Source of the DNA: Panax quinquefolius
Lineage: Eukaryota > Streptophyta > Magnoliopsida > Apiales > Araliaceae
Direction of reading: 5' to 3'
Length of the DNA: 64,000 bases
Assembly (NCBI GenBank): GCA_020205615.1
Contig: JAINUW010000592.1
Location: forward strand, 62,001 to 126,000
Of the stretch, positions 23,723-35,099 are shown one piece after another; the first letter of the stretch is position 1; the number at the start of each line of letters is the position of its first letter. The translations under genes were made by a program, and so were the position numbers. The notes under the pieces are model-generated. The model had not been told where the DNA came from. It saw only the letters and a list, made by a program, of their open reading frames with translations, and made no database searches.

Positions 23723-24035
23723 TAATGAAAATGAACAATCTGTTCTTGGGAGTTGAGAGTAAGTTTTTGTTTGAGAATTCCTCCGAATCCAATATCAGAG
23801 GCATCGGTTTCAACAATTTTAAATGCAGAATCGTTGGAAATACCAAGGCAGAGCAATGCCTTGACATATTTCTTAACTTATTGGACGACAGAAGTTTAGG
23901 TGTCAGTCCATAGGGGAGGATTATCTTGCAAACGCTAAAAAAGAGGTTTGCAAATCTTCCTAAGGTTTTTATAGAACTTGCCAATGTAATTGGCGAGAGC
24001 CCGAAACCTACGTAGTTGGGTTTTATTTGTAATTT
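23723..24035 (-). pseudogene. Viral RNase H, N-terminal part only, unit 2
   Basis: IVETDASDIGFGGIL, carrying the first catalytic Asp, survives near 23780-23840. Then the sequence stops at the deletion joint near 23722 and the second ORF begins. About 310 bases present in unit 1 (near 14787-15098) are missing. A dead enzyme. Confidence 0.82.
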
Positions 24036-25992
24036 TATCGGGGAATCGTCGACAAATTGAATAGATCATCAATATAAGTTTGTATGAGTCCATGATAAAT
24101 ATTTAAACCAAGAAAGAACTTTAGCTTAAAACAAGTTTGCATTTGGAATCTTGAAAGGACAAGTCCATTATCTTTAAGCTTTGTTTTGAAGAACGATTTC
24201 AAATGTTTAATGTGTTCTTCAATGGAATAGGAAAAAATGAGGATATCATCAATGTAGACGACGATAAAATGACTGAAAAGATTCAAAATATCATTGAGGA
24301 TATTCTGAAATTCACTAGGAGCATTTTTTAGGCCAAATGCCTGGACATTCCATTCGTAATGATCAAATGGAGTGGTGAATGCTATTTTGTACCTATCATC
24401 GGGATGAATGGCAACTTGCCAGAAACCATACTTAAGGTCAAACTTACTAAAAATAGCGGCATTACTCAATCGGTTAATGAGGTCGTCTTTGTTAGGTAAA
24501 GGGTACCTAATCCATTCTAAGACTTTGTTTAATGGCTTGTAATTGATTACTAGATAGGGAATACCTCTCTCCTTTTCTGCTTCGTTATTGACATAAAAGG
24601 TGGGACATGACCATGGGGATTTACTAGGCTTAATTAAACCTTTACTAAGAAGATCATTAATCTCCTTTTTACATAACTCCATTTGTTCGTGATTCATTTA
24701 TATTAGCCTAGCCTTAGTAGGAATCAAGTGCTCTTTGAAATCCTTAGCATAAGGAAGCCTTACTACATGCTTCTTCCGATGCCAAAAGGCATTAGAAGAA
24801 TCAGAACAAAGGTTGTCTTTTAAATTGGTTTTTAACTCTTCAATCTTTTCCTGAACCTCTTTATTCTGAAGTTGTTCTTCGACACATTTGTATTTAATTT
24901 CTTCTTTCAGGAAATTTAAATGGGTAGATTTATTATTCAATAAATTTAATGATTTGGAAATGGAATCTTCTTGAATAAATTTTAAATCTCATTCTTTAGG
25001 TTTAATAAGAAATTTAAATGTTATTCTTTTTTTCCTAAATGTGTACAACTTAATCCTTCATTACTAGTAGTAAAAGGGTAAAGTTAATATATAAACGGTA
25101 ACCCTAAGATGATCTTATCAGTAAGATTGCGGATTAAAACAAATGATGTTTTAAAACACATATTATCTTGTGAGATATGAACTTTTAAGTTGTTTATATT
25201 TTATTTCCATTTAACTTCTGAGTTAATTTGAATTTAATTTTTCATTAGTTTTTTACGATTATTTAGTTGGGATTAGACCTTCTTGAATACAATTCGAGAT
25301 CTGCGCCAAGATATCACTAGAAGCGGGAGAAGTCTGTATTGAAAAGGTTTTATCAACAACTAAGTAAATGGAGATATACCATTTTTTAATGGTGATATCA
25401 TTAATTCGCTTAAGAGAAAGACCTTGGACAAAGAGATCTGGCTCTTCTTTAGTTCCTGATGATTCAGGCTCATCGTGATTTTCATCACTAGAGGACGAAT
25501 CATGGATTTGAAGATCGGAATTTTTGTCATCAAACTCTTTTCTTAAATTAGAAACTTCCAATTTCAAGTTAGAAATTTCTTTGTTTCTGTTTATTGACTT
25601 CTTGATTCAACTATGGAAGGGTAACTTCCTTAACTGGGGTTTTGAATCACTCAAGAGTTTTATTAAGACTGAATCTTTGGTTTTCTTTAGCTTTAATAAT
25701 TTTTATCCTTAACTCTATTATCTTTGGTTAATAAATCTTTTAACTGCTTAGTGTACTGAGATTTTAACACAGGATCAGAAATCTTACTAATTAAATCAAT
25801 TATCAAAGAACTTTCTTCATCTTCTTTAGTAATTACATTAAATTGTTTATTGCAACACTTTTCATTGCAATTGTTAGCGCAAATAGTGACTTTGTCATTA
25901 TCACTATCTGTTTCGTGGTTACAAGTACTGCTATTAGATGAATGAGGAATATCAGAACCTTCATCATTACTGAGATCGTTCTCTATTCTCAT
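24036..25992 (-). pseudogene. Viral protease and reverse transcriptase, unit 2
   Basis: The RT piece 24035-24697 is open for 220 codons and has MNHEQMELCKKEINDLL, VINYKPLNKVLEW, SKFDLKYGFWQVAIHPDD and FIVVYIDDILIFSY, so the RT core is less broken than in unit 1. The protease active-site region is destroyed: at 25290-25345 extra bases replace the D-T-G triad with an Ala/Ser-rich reading. A stop follows residue 80 of the RT entry segment (24697), and there are frameshifts near 25000, 25260 and 25580. Confidence 0.85.
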
Positions 25993-26029
25993 TAATTCTA
26001 ATAGTTGCTCAGTATCTTCACTTGAGGTA

Positions 26030-27190
26030 TTTAATTGAGATAATTTCTTCTTAATTTTGCACTCATTTTTGTAGTGCCCTTTTTGCCCACAATTGTGGCA
26101 AACAATTTTACTTTAAACAAATTTTTTAGATGATCTTTTATTGTATTTCTTATTTGTTGGTTTAGGTTTATTATAATATTCATTGTCTTGATTTTTATCT
26201 TTTATATGACTGCGTTTGTGTTTGTTTTGTTACTCTCGACGACTTCTATGATGATCAATATGCTTATGCATTTGCTTTCTTCTAGAGGGAGCAACTGGAG
26301 GTAAACCATATTGTTCACAGAAGGTGCCTAACTCGTATTTGGCCTTTTTCTTATCTTTACTAGCTTGTTTAGCTAATTTAAAATCAATACACATTTTTAA
26401 TCCAATTTTTTGAATATAACTGATTATGTCACCATAAGTTAGGTTATCATAATCAATATACCCTAAATTCTTGCTTAGCTCTTCTCTGACTTTATGAGCG
26501 AATAATGAAGTTAAACCATTGATGAATTTTTCTTTCTAGAATGGATTATTGCTATCATTTCACATCACAACTCGAGAGGTAAATACATCTTGGTACCACC
26601 TAAAATCACTTAGAGTGGGACAAGTGAGATTACATAGCTGATCATGAATTCTCTCATTAATATTACTGGGAGTTCCAATAAAATGTTTTATTATGGTAAA
26701 AATTAAAGTATTAACTCCATCTGGCGGACCAATGCCATCATCTTCATCAAAGATGGGATTGTCGTCACCGTCTAACTGGACAGCATGAATTATTGATAAT
26801 CTAGTATCTTCAGTGAGATGTTTTACCCACCAAGATTTGAGAATACCAGTGAATCCACTAGCTATTAACTCAACAATATCAGGCTGAGTCAGATCGTTGA
26901 ACTTAGTTATTTAGCTATTTGCTACCATAGACATGTGATTTAACTTGTTTAAAATCTTTTGTTCACTAAAACCATCTATGTAGATTCGGAGGAGTAGGGC
27001 TAGAATACCAATTCCTGGTTATACTAGTGTTTTTAACTGTTAATTTGTTTAACTGATCCTTAAAATCTGGTACTGAAACAGTATCAGAATGATCTGATTG
27101 GCTACTGCTTTCAATATCAGTTTCAACTTGGTCAATAGTAGCAATAATGCCACTTGAACTGGGTTCGGTTTTTAATTTTTTAAACAACTT
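26030..27190 (-). pseudogene. Viral coat-protein region with intact zinc knuckle, unit 2
   Basis: The CCHC knuckle at 26059-26100 keeps all four ligands (CHNCGQKGHYKNEC). Upstream, 26530-26930 repeats the coat core (LTEDTRLSI, FRWYQDVFTS) with a stop after the end of that core, as in unit 1. The coil-like segment 26966-27187 ends in the NWYSSPTPP motif; about 55 bases seen in unit 1 after this motif are missing near 26985. Confidence 0.8.
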
Positions 27191-27399
27191 ATCAATTGAA
27201 CGAACAAGTTTGCCATCATTATTAGGTAGGCCTAATTTACTTCTATTTTCTGGTAATTTTAATAGAGGTTTAATTTTTGAATAGGTTTTTTAATAGTGGT
27301 TTCCTCAAATTTTTCTTTAATCATATCTAGTTGTCTTCCTACGGTTGCTAGATATTGATTACTAAAATTTAATTATTCATTAATTTTTTTATCATCTTT

Positions 27400-28853
27400 A
27401 TTATCATCTAAAATCTTAAAAGGACTGGCAACAACAGATGTGTTTTTTTCTGGAAGTAAAACAATTTCTAGCGGGGGATGACTAGAAGAGACTTTTGACT
27501 TATCTTCTTTAGTCCATTGGGTTTTAGTTATAACATTACATTTACCTTGATATTGATCATACCAATCGTAAAAAGTAATGTTTATCTTTTAACTGTTAAA
27601 AAATTGTTTCCATCTATTAACAATTTTATCACGCTCTTTTTCTATTGAATGATTAGATCTAAATAAATGTCTTTTCTCTTTATTAGATTTGGAATTGAAA
27701 TCCTTTACATGATTGTCCCAATATAATTTGAACTCTTTTTTAATTACTATTAATTGGTTATTAATAGGAATCTCAAAATTCGACTGAGTTGGAAGCTCAG
27801 AATGGGTAGGAGAAGAAGAACCCTCTTCTTCAACTAGGTCATTTTGAGTGTAACAAGGATGACTAGCTTGACCGTGATTAAGGATACCCTTTAATTTAAT
27901 ATCCCTAACAGAAGGGTTACTAAGTACTTCAGTATCTCTTTGGGTGTGAACAGAAGGTGCTAAAGAACTAGTAAAATCTTCTATAATAATTGGTCTTCTA
28001 GTACGCTCAAAACTTATTTTGACCGTTCCATCAGAAAATTGTTTAACATTTTCAATATTTAATAAATTGTTAACTACAGGTTGTTGAGGTATTTCACTTG
28101 GTAAAGTCCATTTACTAGGTAACGTAATATCCTTATAGAGGATGGTTTTCGGGATTTTAATATTAGCATCACTAGTTGAACTTTGGATTAATACAGTTTG
28201 ATCTTTAGGACTTTTATTAAGAGCATGAACATTTAAATTCGTTTTCATGGTCTTATAATAAATCCTATAAATCAAAGCTATGGGCTGAGAACCCTCAATC
28301 ATATAAGTAATTTCTCCAACAGTTTTAATGTTTAATGTCAAGGCTTTTAATAAATGTTGATCACTCATGCTCAATGTGAAATTAGGAAAGCAATTAAAAT
28401 GGATAGGTCCATTGTGCAAACTTGATTCCATAGCACCAATCATACTTGGATAATAATTCAGAATCTAGCATCTCTGAGACAGAGGTAGATACTTGAATTA
28501 ATTCCTTTAATATCTAATGGTTTAATTGCAACTTGAACAAGACCGATCTGAATAAAATTGTAACCTTTCTTCCTATTTTTTTTGATAACATCAGGAAATA
28601 AGAGACTACAATTTTCATATTCTTTATTTATTGCATAAACCTTTTCAACAGTTTTAACATTATAATCTGTTTTAAAATTATCTAAAAAGGTTAACTGGTA
28701 AATATCTTTAGGGGAAACCCTAGGTATGTTCCAATTGTGTAAAGCTTGACTGATATTTTCAAAATTGTGTGTTTCTTGGTTAACTATGTCAGGGACGGGG
28801 GGCAAAGTTGACCGGTTACTAGCTGAGGAGTTAGACCTAAATAATCTACTCAT
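27400..28853 (-). pseudogene. Viral movement protein and linker, unit 2
   Basis: It starts at an ATG at 28853 with MSRLFRSNSSASNRS and runs open for 131 codons, holding the 30K core (FLDNFKTDYNVKTVEKVYA, YNFIQIGLVQVAIKPLDI and SIYLCLRDARF). A one-base change of frame near 28455 leads into the second open piece, 27589-28443 (MIGAMESSLHNGPIHFN), 284 codons, which ends in a stop in the linker. It is better preserved at its N-terminus than unit 1. Confidence 0.83.
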
Positions 28854-29104
28854 CTTTTACCAATTTCAAAATTAATTTTTATTCAATGTTCTTCCATTCA
28901 TACCCTCTTACCTTAGGTAGACTTATACATATGTTCTATAACCCGAAACTGCTCACCCAAGAGACTTACAAAGGTTAGACACGAACTAGGTGGACTACAG
29001 CAAGTTAGGTGACTTAGGAACAAGAATAAAGAGAAATTTTGAAAATAGTAAGTAGATGAACAAATTGACTTAGATCTTACTGGCAACTAGAACAAAAACA
29101 ACTT

Positions 29105-29117
29105 GGCTTTGATACCA
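29105..29117 (-). promoter_or_regulatory. Viral primer-binding site, unit 2
   Basis: TGGTATCAAAGCC on the minus strand, one mismatch from the Met-tRNA site, 250 bases before the movement-protein ATG. Confidence 0.8.
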
Positions 29118-29255
29118 TTTGGGGGCGGAAGTAAGAAGATCAATAAGAAGAACAGAGCGGTACATATAAACAACACAATTTAATCAGTAAAACAAAAATA
29201 ATTTTATTGATAACTGAAACTATGTACAGATAAACTAAAAATTAAAGAGACTTCG
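29118..29255 (-). mobile_element. Viral leader fragment, same orientation as units
   Basis: It matches the start of the leader (TTTGGGGGCGGAAGTAAG through the poly(A) signal at 29202-29211) and then breaks off after ATTAAAGAGACTT. Confidence 0.82.
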
Positions 29256-29364
29256 AAACTTAGAAAGACTCTGAGTTCTTTCTAAGACAAATCTTTGGTT
29301 TCTACCGCTGTTTAGCCCTTCTTAACCCCTCCTTCTTTTCTTCTTAAATGTTCTAAGTTAAATT
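29256..29364 (+). repeat. Inverted viral leader fragment
   Basis: This 109-base stretch is the reverse complement of the leader portion seen at about 21958-22068 (AGAAAGACTCTGAG.., ACCGCTGTTTAGCCC.., TTCTAAGTTAAATT). The array therefore ends in a head-to-head joint. Confidence 0.82.
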
Positions 29365-30429
29365 ATATATTTGATTTAAAATCTAATAAAATAAATAACT
29401 TTATAAAAGTATTTTGTTTTATATAAAAAGATTTTACTATGCAAAACACTATGCATACACTATGCAATACTATGCATAATAAAATATAATATATTTTGAT
29501 TATTGTCTAATAAAACAAATAACTTTATAAAAGGATTGTGTATTATATAAAAAGATTTTACTATGCAAAACACTATGCATAATAGAATATTATATATTCT
29601 ATTTATAGTCTAATAAAACGAATAACTTTATAAAAAGTATTACATTTTTATATAAAAAGCTTTTCAGCTTTTATTACATTAATAATACTAATAAAACAAA
29701 ATTTATATATATATAATATATATATATATATAAACTTCCGTGACTTCATAAAAAGACACCTCAATATATTTAACAACATTTATCATCATTATTATAATTC
29801 ATAATATTAATCGACCAAGTCGTTCCCAAGAAAGAGGGGGCTTTAAAATAAGGATTTTTCCCTATTGGCGCCGCAATTAAGTGACCAAACCTCTCCTCGC
29901 GTAACTTTAGACATCGTTAATATTGCAAATAATATTATTAATAACTTTGTCGTCTCAATTTGATTTAATAATATATATAATATCGACAATAATTGAATCA
30001 AATAACGTGAAATACTATGCAGCAATTACTGTAGTAATAATTGAACAAAACTGAGTGACTTCTCACGTAAGCATCAATAATCAATACTGGGTGCTACTAT
30101 GCAACCACACGTGTACATCGCATTCTTTACTATCGAGTAGCTCAACAGTTTTAACTGTAAAACTTCCGCCGTTATTTTCATAAAAATATTTTTGTCGTTT
30201 TCTTAATCCGACAATAATTTTGTTGTGGGGTTCACAATGATTGTCTGTCGCACAAATATTCCTTGTTAAAACGAATATTCCCCACCAATCAAATATTATA
30301 TAACAACTTATGACTTTGCAAAATTTATAAATATTACCTACAACTATAACATTATATCAAATTCATTCCATAATATTTAAAATGATATTTATAGAAAAAT
30401 CATCTTTATTAAAAAGTTGGGGTCTTACA
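29365..30429 (-). mobile_element. LTR remnant (outer part of a 5' LTR, element-B-like family)
   Basis: From 29768 to the end TTGGGGTCTTACA it matches the terminal 660 bases or so of the element B LTR, including AATATTAATCGACCA, GTGACCAAACCTCTCC and the AATAATTGAA..AATAACGTGA blocks. The first 320 bases are a local tandem repeat. The right edge at 30429 is a clean LTR terminus. Confidence 0.75.
29380..29690. repeat. Tandem repeat, unit about 120 bp, nearly 3 copies
   Basis: Each unit has AATAACTTTATAAAAG, then TATATAAAAAGATTTTACTA and ACTATGCAAAACACTATGCAT. The last copy is partial. ACTATGC motifs also occur at 11755, which supports the two places having once been neighbours. It is followed by an (AT)n run at 29705-29735. 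Confidence 0.75.
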
Positions 30430-31065
30430 GTTACATATTAATTAGGGTTTACCTAATTAATCACCAAATTATATAATACACACATAAACCATATAACACA
30501 GTGACTTAACGAATCTTATAGTCGTAATTGACTTTCAAATTAGGGTTTTATCAGGTTATAATGAAACTGCTCCCCGGATTAACCTTACACACATAACATA
30601 CATATTTATAGCACTGAAAAATTAAAATATAATTAATATTATATTTATTATTCTCATTCCTTGATAAAAATCCAAAATTAGAGTTTGGATTCCATATCTG
30701 ATTTATCTGTCATATACAACATTATTCATTAATTTAAAATAATTAACTTAATTAATCAAACATAAATTCATATAATAAAATAATTATTATAATAATTCTA
30801 AAAATAATAAAAAATCATATTTTGATGGAAAATAATTAATAAAAACATTTCTACTATAAAATTAATTAATATAAGAATATAATTTATAATTATCAATAAT
30901 TCTAAAATAAAATTATTTGTAATCATTCGTATAATAAATATATTTTACATTCATCACATATATACATACACATTACCTTGCACACATTCTCACCTTTAAA
31001 ATAAATAAAAAAAATTATATGCAAAATTTATGATTTAATTATATAGAAAATTATATCGGGTTATT
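30430..31065. other. AT-rich sequence, nothing recognised
   Basis: No ORF above 60 codons, no LTR terminus and no match to other parts of the window that I can see. It could be old host DNA or a decayed element. Confidence 0.5.
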
Positions 31066-32362
31066 ATAGAAGGTATATACGAAACTGGAAACCGATCTAA
31101 CTCACTGTTATGGGTAGTGTAAATGAGACGGGAACTTATTTGTCAGTTATTTATGGGAAACCACTCAGAGTACCATATGGACTGCTAGCAGAGACACGAT
31201 GTGTGTTGAGTCCTATGAGAGTTATAAGAAGAAGATGAGAATGTAAATCATCAAAGATGATGATAGTATGAGTAAGACATCTCCGTATGTCATGAAGCCG
31301 TAAATTGGCAGTAAAGGAAGTTGGTCGCGTAAACTTAGATTGCAAGAACGCGAACCCTAAGAAGTAAAGTTAAGTAAACCAATGTGTAAGTCAAGTATAT
31401 AACTAATTGGTGTATGTGTTATTTCTTTATGTGTTATAGGGATTGGAATGAGCAGTTCAGCGTAAGCTGTAGCTGTGCGTAAGGCAAGTTTCCTAACTTC
31501 ATTTATATTTTAAATTAATGTTAGTTTCTTAAACTTTTTAGATGTTGAACTTGAGAAGTTTTGTCTATGTGCGAATGTGCGATATTTGTACAAGGTGGTA
31601 GAATGTATGAGTCCTTGTGCCACAATTTGAACATTTTGGTGTTTCTATGAGATTAACTATTTTGTGATTAAAATGTTCAATAAGAGAATGTTCAGTTTAT
31701 ACATGAATCGTTATTTTTATGTATATGCTATTGATTTTAGCTAGATAAGATGTGTATATGAAAGAAGGCGTAAGAATGAAAGTATTTCAAAGTGAATGTG
31801 AATAATGTTTTAAAATGATAAGAATCGAGATTATTCCTATTATTCAAGATGCTTCATAACCTTTGTTCTGTTATTGAAGTCTTAAAAAATGTTTAAATTC
31901 TTGAAGTTGTTTGTTCAATCTGCTATGACTTCATTGAGCAATTGAATGCTCACACTTGCTTTAAATACAAACATTTTTAGCGTAACGATGTTAGAAAGAA
32001 CTTAAGGATCCCGTAAAGATCAAGTCGATCGGTATCCGCGATGAAATGCAATTCATTAGATGAATGAGCGTGAAGATCAAGCGAAAACTTGTAATGTAGA
32101 ATAATGTAATTAAATTATAGAATAGTTTAATGAATGGTTATGTATCCTTGGTGGCGGATGAAAGTCAATCTTATAAGAGATAAAGAATAATGTAATTATC
32201 ATTATTTGTAATGAACGAGGTTATAAGGTATTAGAACTTGGGATTTGAGAATATATAGTGTTATATTTAGCTATATAATGATGTATGTTTGGAAAGAAGT
32301 GGGATCATGATGTATGGAATGTGGGTGTGAAAATAGACCGGATTTTGGGGCATTACATGTTA
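31066..32362 (+). mobile_element. LTR4 fragment, 3' third
   Basis: Matches the complete LTR4 copy from GTATATACGAAACTGG (37060) to the end. It ends in GGATTTTGGGGCATTACA. The 5' two thirds are absent. Confidence 0.78.
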
Positions 32363-33072
32363 TTTCTTTATGTGTTTTATAGGGATTAGAATGATCAGTG
32401 CATCGTAAGCTGTAGCTATGCGTAAGGCAAGTTTCCTAACTTCATTCATATTCTAAATGAATGTTAGTTTCTTAAACTTCTCAAATGCTGAACTCGAGAA
32501 GTTATATCTGTGTGAATGTGCGATATTTGTACAAGGTGGTAGAACGTATGAGGCCTTGTGCCACAATGTGAATAATTCGGTGTTTCTATGAGATGAACTA
32601 TTCTGTGATTAAACTATTCAATATGAGAATGTTCTGTTTATACATGAACCGTTATTGTTATGTCTGTGCTAATGATTCTAGCCAGACATGATGAGTATAA
32701 AAAGGTAGAAGTATGGAAGTATTTCAAAGTGAATGTGACTAATGTTTTAAAATGATAGGCATCAAAATTATTCTTATTATTCAAGCTGCTTCATAACCTT
32801 TGTTCAGTTATCGAATTTATAAGTGAATGTTTAAATTTTTGAAATTGTTTGTTCAACAGCTATGACTTGCTGGGCAATTGAATGCTCACACTTACTTTAA
32901 ATGAAAAACAATTTTAGCGAACGATGTTAGAAGAACTTAAGGATTCCGTAAAGATCAAGCTGATCAGTATCCAAAAGAAGTGCTCTTCATCAGACGAATG
33001 AGCGTGAAGATCAAGCGAAGATTTGTAATGAAGACTAGTTAATTGAACTATAGATTTGTTTAATGAACTAGT
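32363..33072 (+). mobile_element. LTR4 fragment, internal part
   Basis: It begins in mid-LTR (TGTTATTTCTTTATGTG) directly at the end of the previous LTR copy, and runs to the segment near GAGCGTGAAGATCAAGCG. It loses similarity after about 33072. Confidence 0.75.
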
Positions 33073-34350
33073 TAATTGAAACTCATACTTATGAAAAGTT
33101 TGTGACTCATAGTTATATGCTATGTGTCTGAGTCCTAAGCATACGGATAGTCCTTGATTTGTTCTTGGATTACATATTGTGAATATAAGTTCTTAAAAAC
33201 ATATGGTTGTGGAAAGGTCCTAAACATATAAAGTGTGGTAAGTTGATGGACTATACTAAGGTATAGGAATGTTTAGACTGAAAGCGTGTATTTTCAGTAG
33301 AATTAGCATTGAAGGTGCTTGAGAAGATTAAGTATTGTCACAAGTAAGACAATGAAGGAAGATGGAGAAATAGGATATTCAATTCATCTAGCTATGCTAG
33401 ATTTCGAAGTTTATTGAAATCGTTCTTATGTGTTCGCGTTTTGAAAATGAAAGAATTGGTTCAACTTTTGGAACCAATGGATTTTAAAAAGAACTATTCT
33501 TGGTATGTTTATGCTAATTATTTTGGCTAGACAGAAATTGATTTGAAATATCAAAATGAATTGTATATCATCAGTGCATGTTATGCAAGGATGGTAAAAG
33601 GATGGAGTTATTAATGCAATTTAACCTAGTGTTGGATGCGATCTTAAGATCAACAACCCACTATGGTATGATGTATAATGACGAAGTCCTCAACGTACTG
33701 TGAAAAGTACGGTATCATGACGTCATAAAACATTTTGATGTATTGCGAAAGGAATTTAAAGGGTAGTCGATGTCAATTGGTTTGACTAGATGAATGTTTC
33801 AAGTTGATATCCAATTTATCGGTATGGTCTAAGCTACTTGATTTGGCTAGACAAATTGTATGTCATGTTTAAAAGAAAATTGAGCTTTCTTTAAAGAAGT
33901 TGTGCCAAACCAAATTATTTTGGTGTGTAATCTAATGATTAATTCTGAGGTGAACACAGCCCGAAATGGGGTTATACAATGGGTTGATCGCCTACGTATG
34001 AAAGATGTAGTTTACCTTATGGGTGATTGTAAACTGACCGTGAAAGAAGGGTTACGACATCATGTTGTTAAACTTAGTAAGAGTTCATGGTCAATTTGAC
34101 CCCTTACCAAAAGTATGAAATGTTTTAAAGGAATTCTTATATACAATTCATTCTACTTCATAATTCTTGATATGTTATGAAAGTGGGGGAATGTTTGAAA
34201 GACAAGAACTTCTTTGAAGAGAAGTTGAGAAGAAGGGTAGGATAAAATTTTGAGGATGAAATTCTATGAAGAATGGGTGAATATGATGACCCGGGTATGG
34301 GTGTGGTTTTAAGAAATTCTGAGGATGAAATTTTAATAAGGGAGGAAGAA
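33073..34350 (+). mobile_element. Internal-region remnant of an LTR4 element with polypurine tract
   Basis: No pol motif is readable. The 3' end is clear: GAGGATGAAATT occurs twice (34250 and 34321), the second followed by the purine tract AAGGGAGGAAGAA (34338-34350) and the LTR start TGTGACAACTC. In gypsy elements this is the end of the internal region, so an LTR4 element once lay here in plus orientation and lost gag-pol. Confidence 0.68.
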
Positions 34351-35091
34351 TGTGACAACTCAGAAAATCGGATTGTCCAGGATTTGAGATTTAAAGAATT
34401 AGTTATTAATAAAATGAATTTTTATTAATAATATTATGTGCTATGTGTTTATTAATTGTTCTAGAATCTAGGAAGATTATAATACGGGAGGATTCTGGCT
34501 GCGAGCTAGACTGAACGAGTAAAAATTTTTAAGACGAAAATAAAAAATTTTTGGGAACAAAAATATTTCTGAGGAAAAAGACAAAATAGACACTATTCAC
34601 CCGATGAAACCCTAAGGGTTAGGGTTTGAATAACCTAAGCTTTTTCGAGATTTCAGTATGTCGAAATGACATTTCATCGAAAGATTTGATAATAAAATAT
34701 CGTGAAAAGTTAAGTAAATGGATAAATGTTTTTCTCAAAAAACGTGTAGAAATCGGACGAAATAAAAATGACGAAAAGTACTGTTATGTACTTTTCATTC
34801 GTTTAACTACGTTAGGGGAAAACATGAAGGAAAATGCTTAACGTCAAAAAGTGTTTTTAGTTTTGGAATATCCAGAAGAATACTTAAAAGTTAATCGGTA
34901 AAGGAAAGACGTAATATCCAAAAATATTTGGATTCCGAGAATTGCAGTTTTTAAAACTGTTGGACGAATTCTACAAGACGAAAGCATGAAGCTTCCAAGG
35001 GAAGCTTCGTTAATAGTAAGGAGGTGGATTAAGGAGGTGTGAATAGTAACTCAGGGAAAAATAGTCATTTTGCCCTAGCTTTAAAAAAATC

Positions 35092-35099
35092 TATATAAG
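35092..35099 (+). promoter_or_regulatory. LTR4 TATA box
   Basis: TATATAAG in CTATATAAGGAAAGTG, about 740 bases into the LTR, followed by a purine-rich leader. Plus orientation, agreeing with the polypurine tract at 34338. Confidence 0.6.

Larger units (their letters stand above)
12871..29364 (-). mobile_element. Endogenous caulimovirid (pararetrovirus) tandem array
   Basis: Unit 1 (12871-20529) and unit 2 (21811-29117) each run from one primer-site remnant to the next, as expected for a circular viral genome of about 7.5 kb integrated head to tail. A shortened copy (20530-21810) lies between them, and 29118-29364 holds a leader piece plus an inverted leader piece. Gene order in minus orientation is movement protein, coat region, zinc knuckle, protease, RT, RNase H, then a second ORF. 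No integrase is present, which separates it from gypsy elements. It is closest in layout to petuvirus or florendovirus-type genomes; the genus is not settled. All ORFs are broken. Confidence 0.9.

Noticed and set aside
30430..31065. TTAGGGTTT motifs as interstitial telomere repeats
   Set aside because: Only isolated single copies, not a tandem array.
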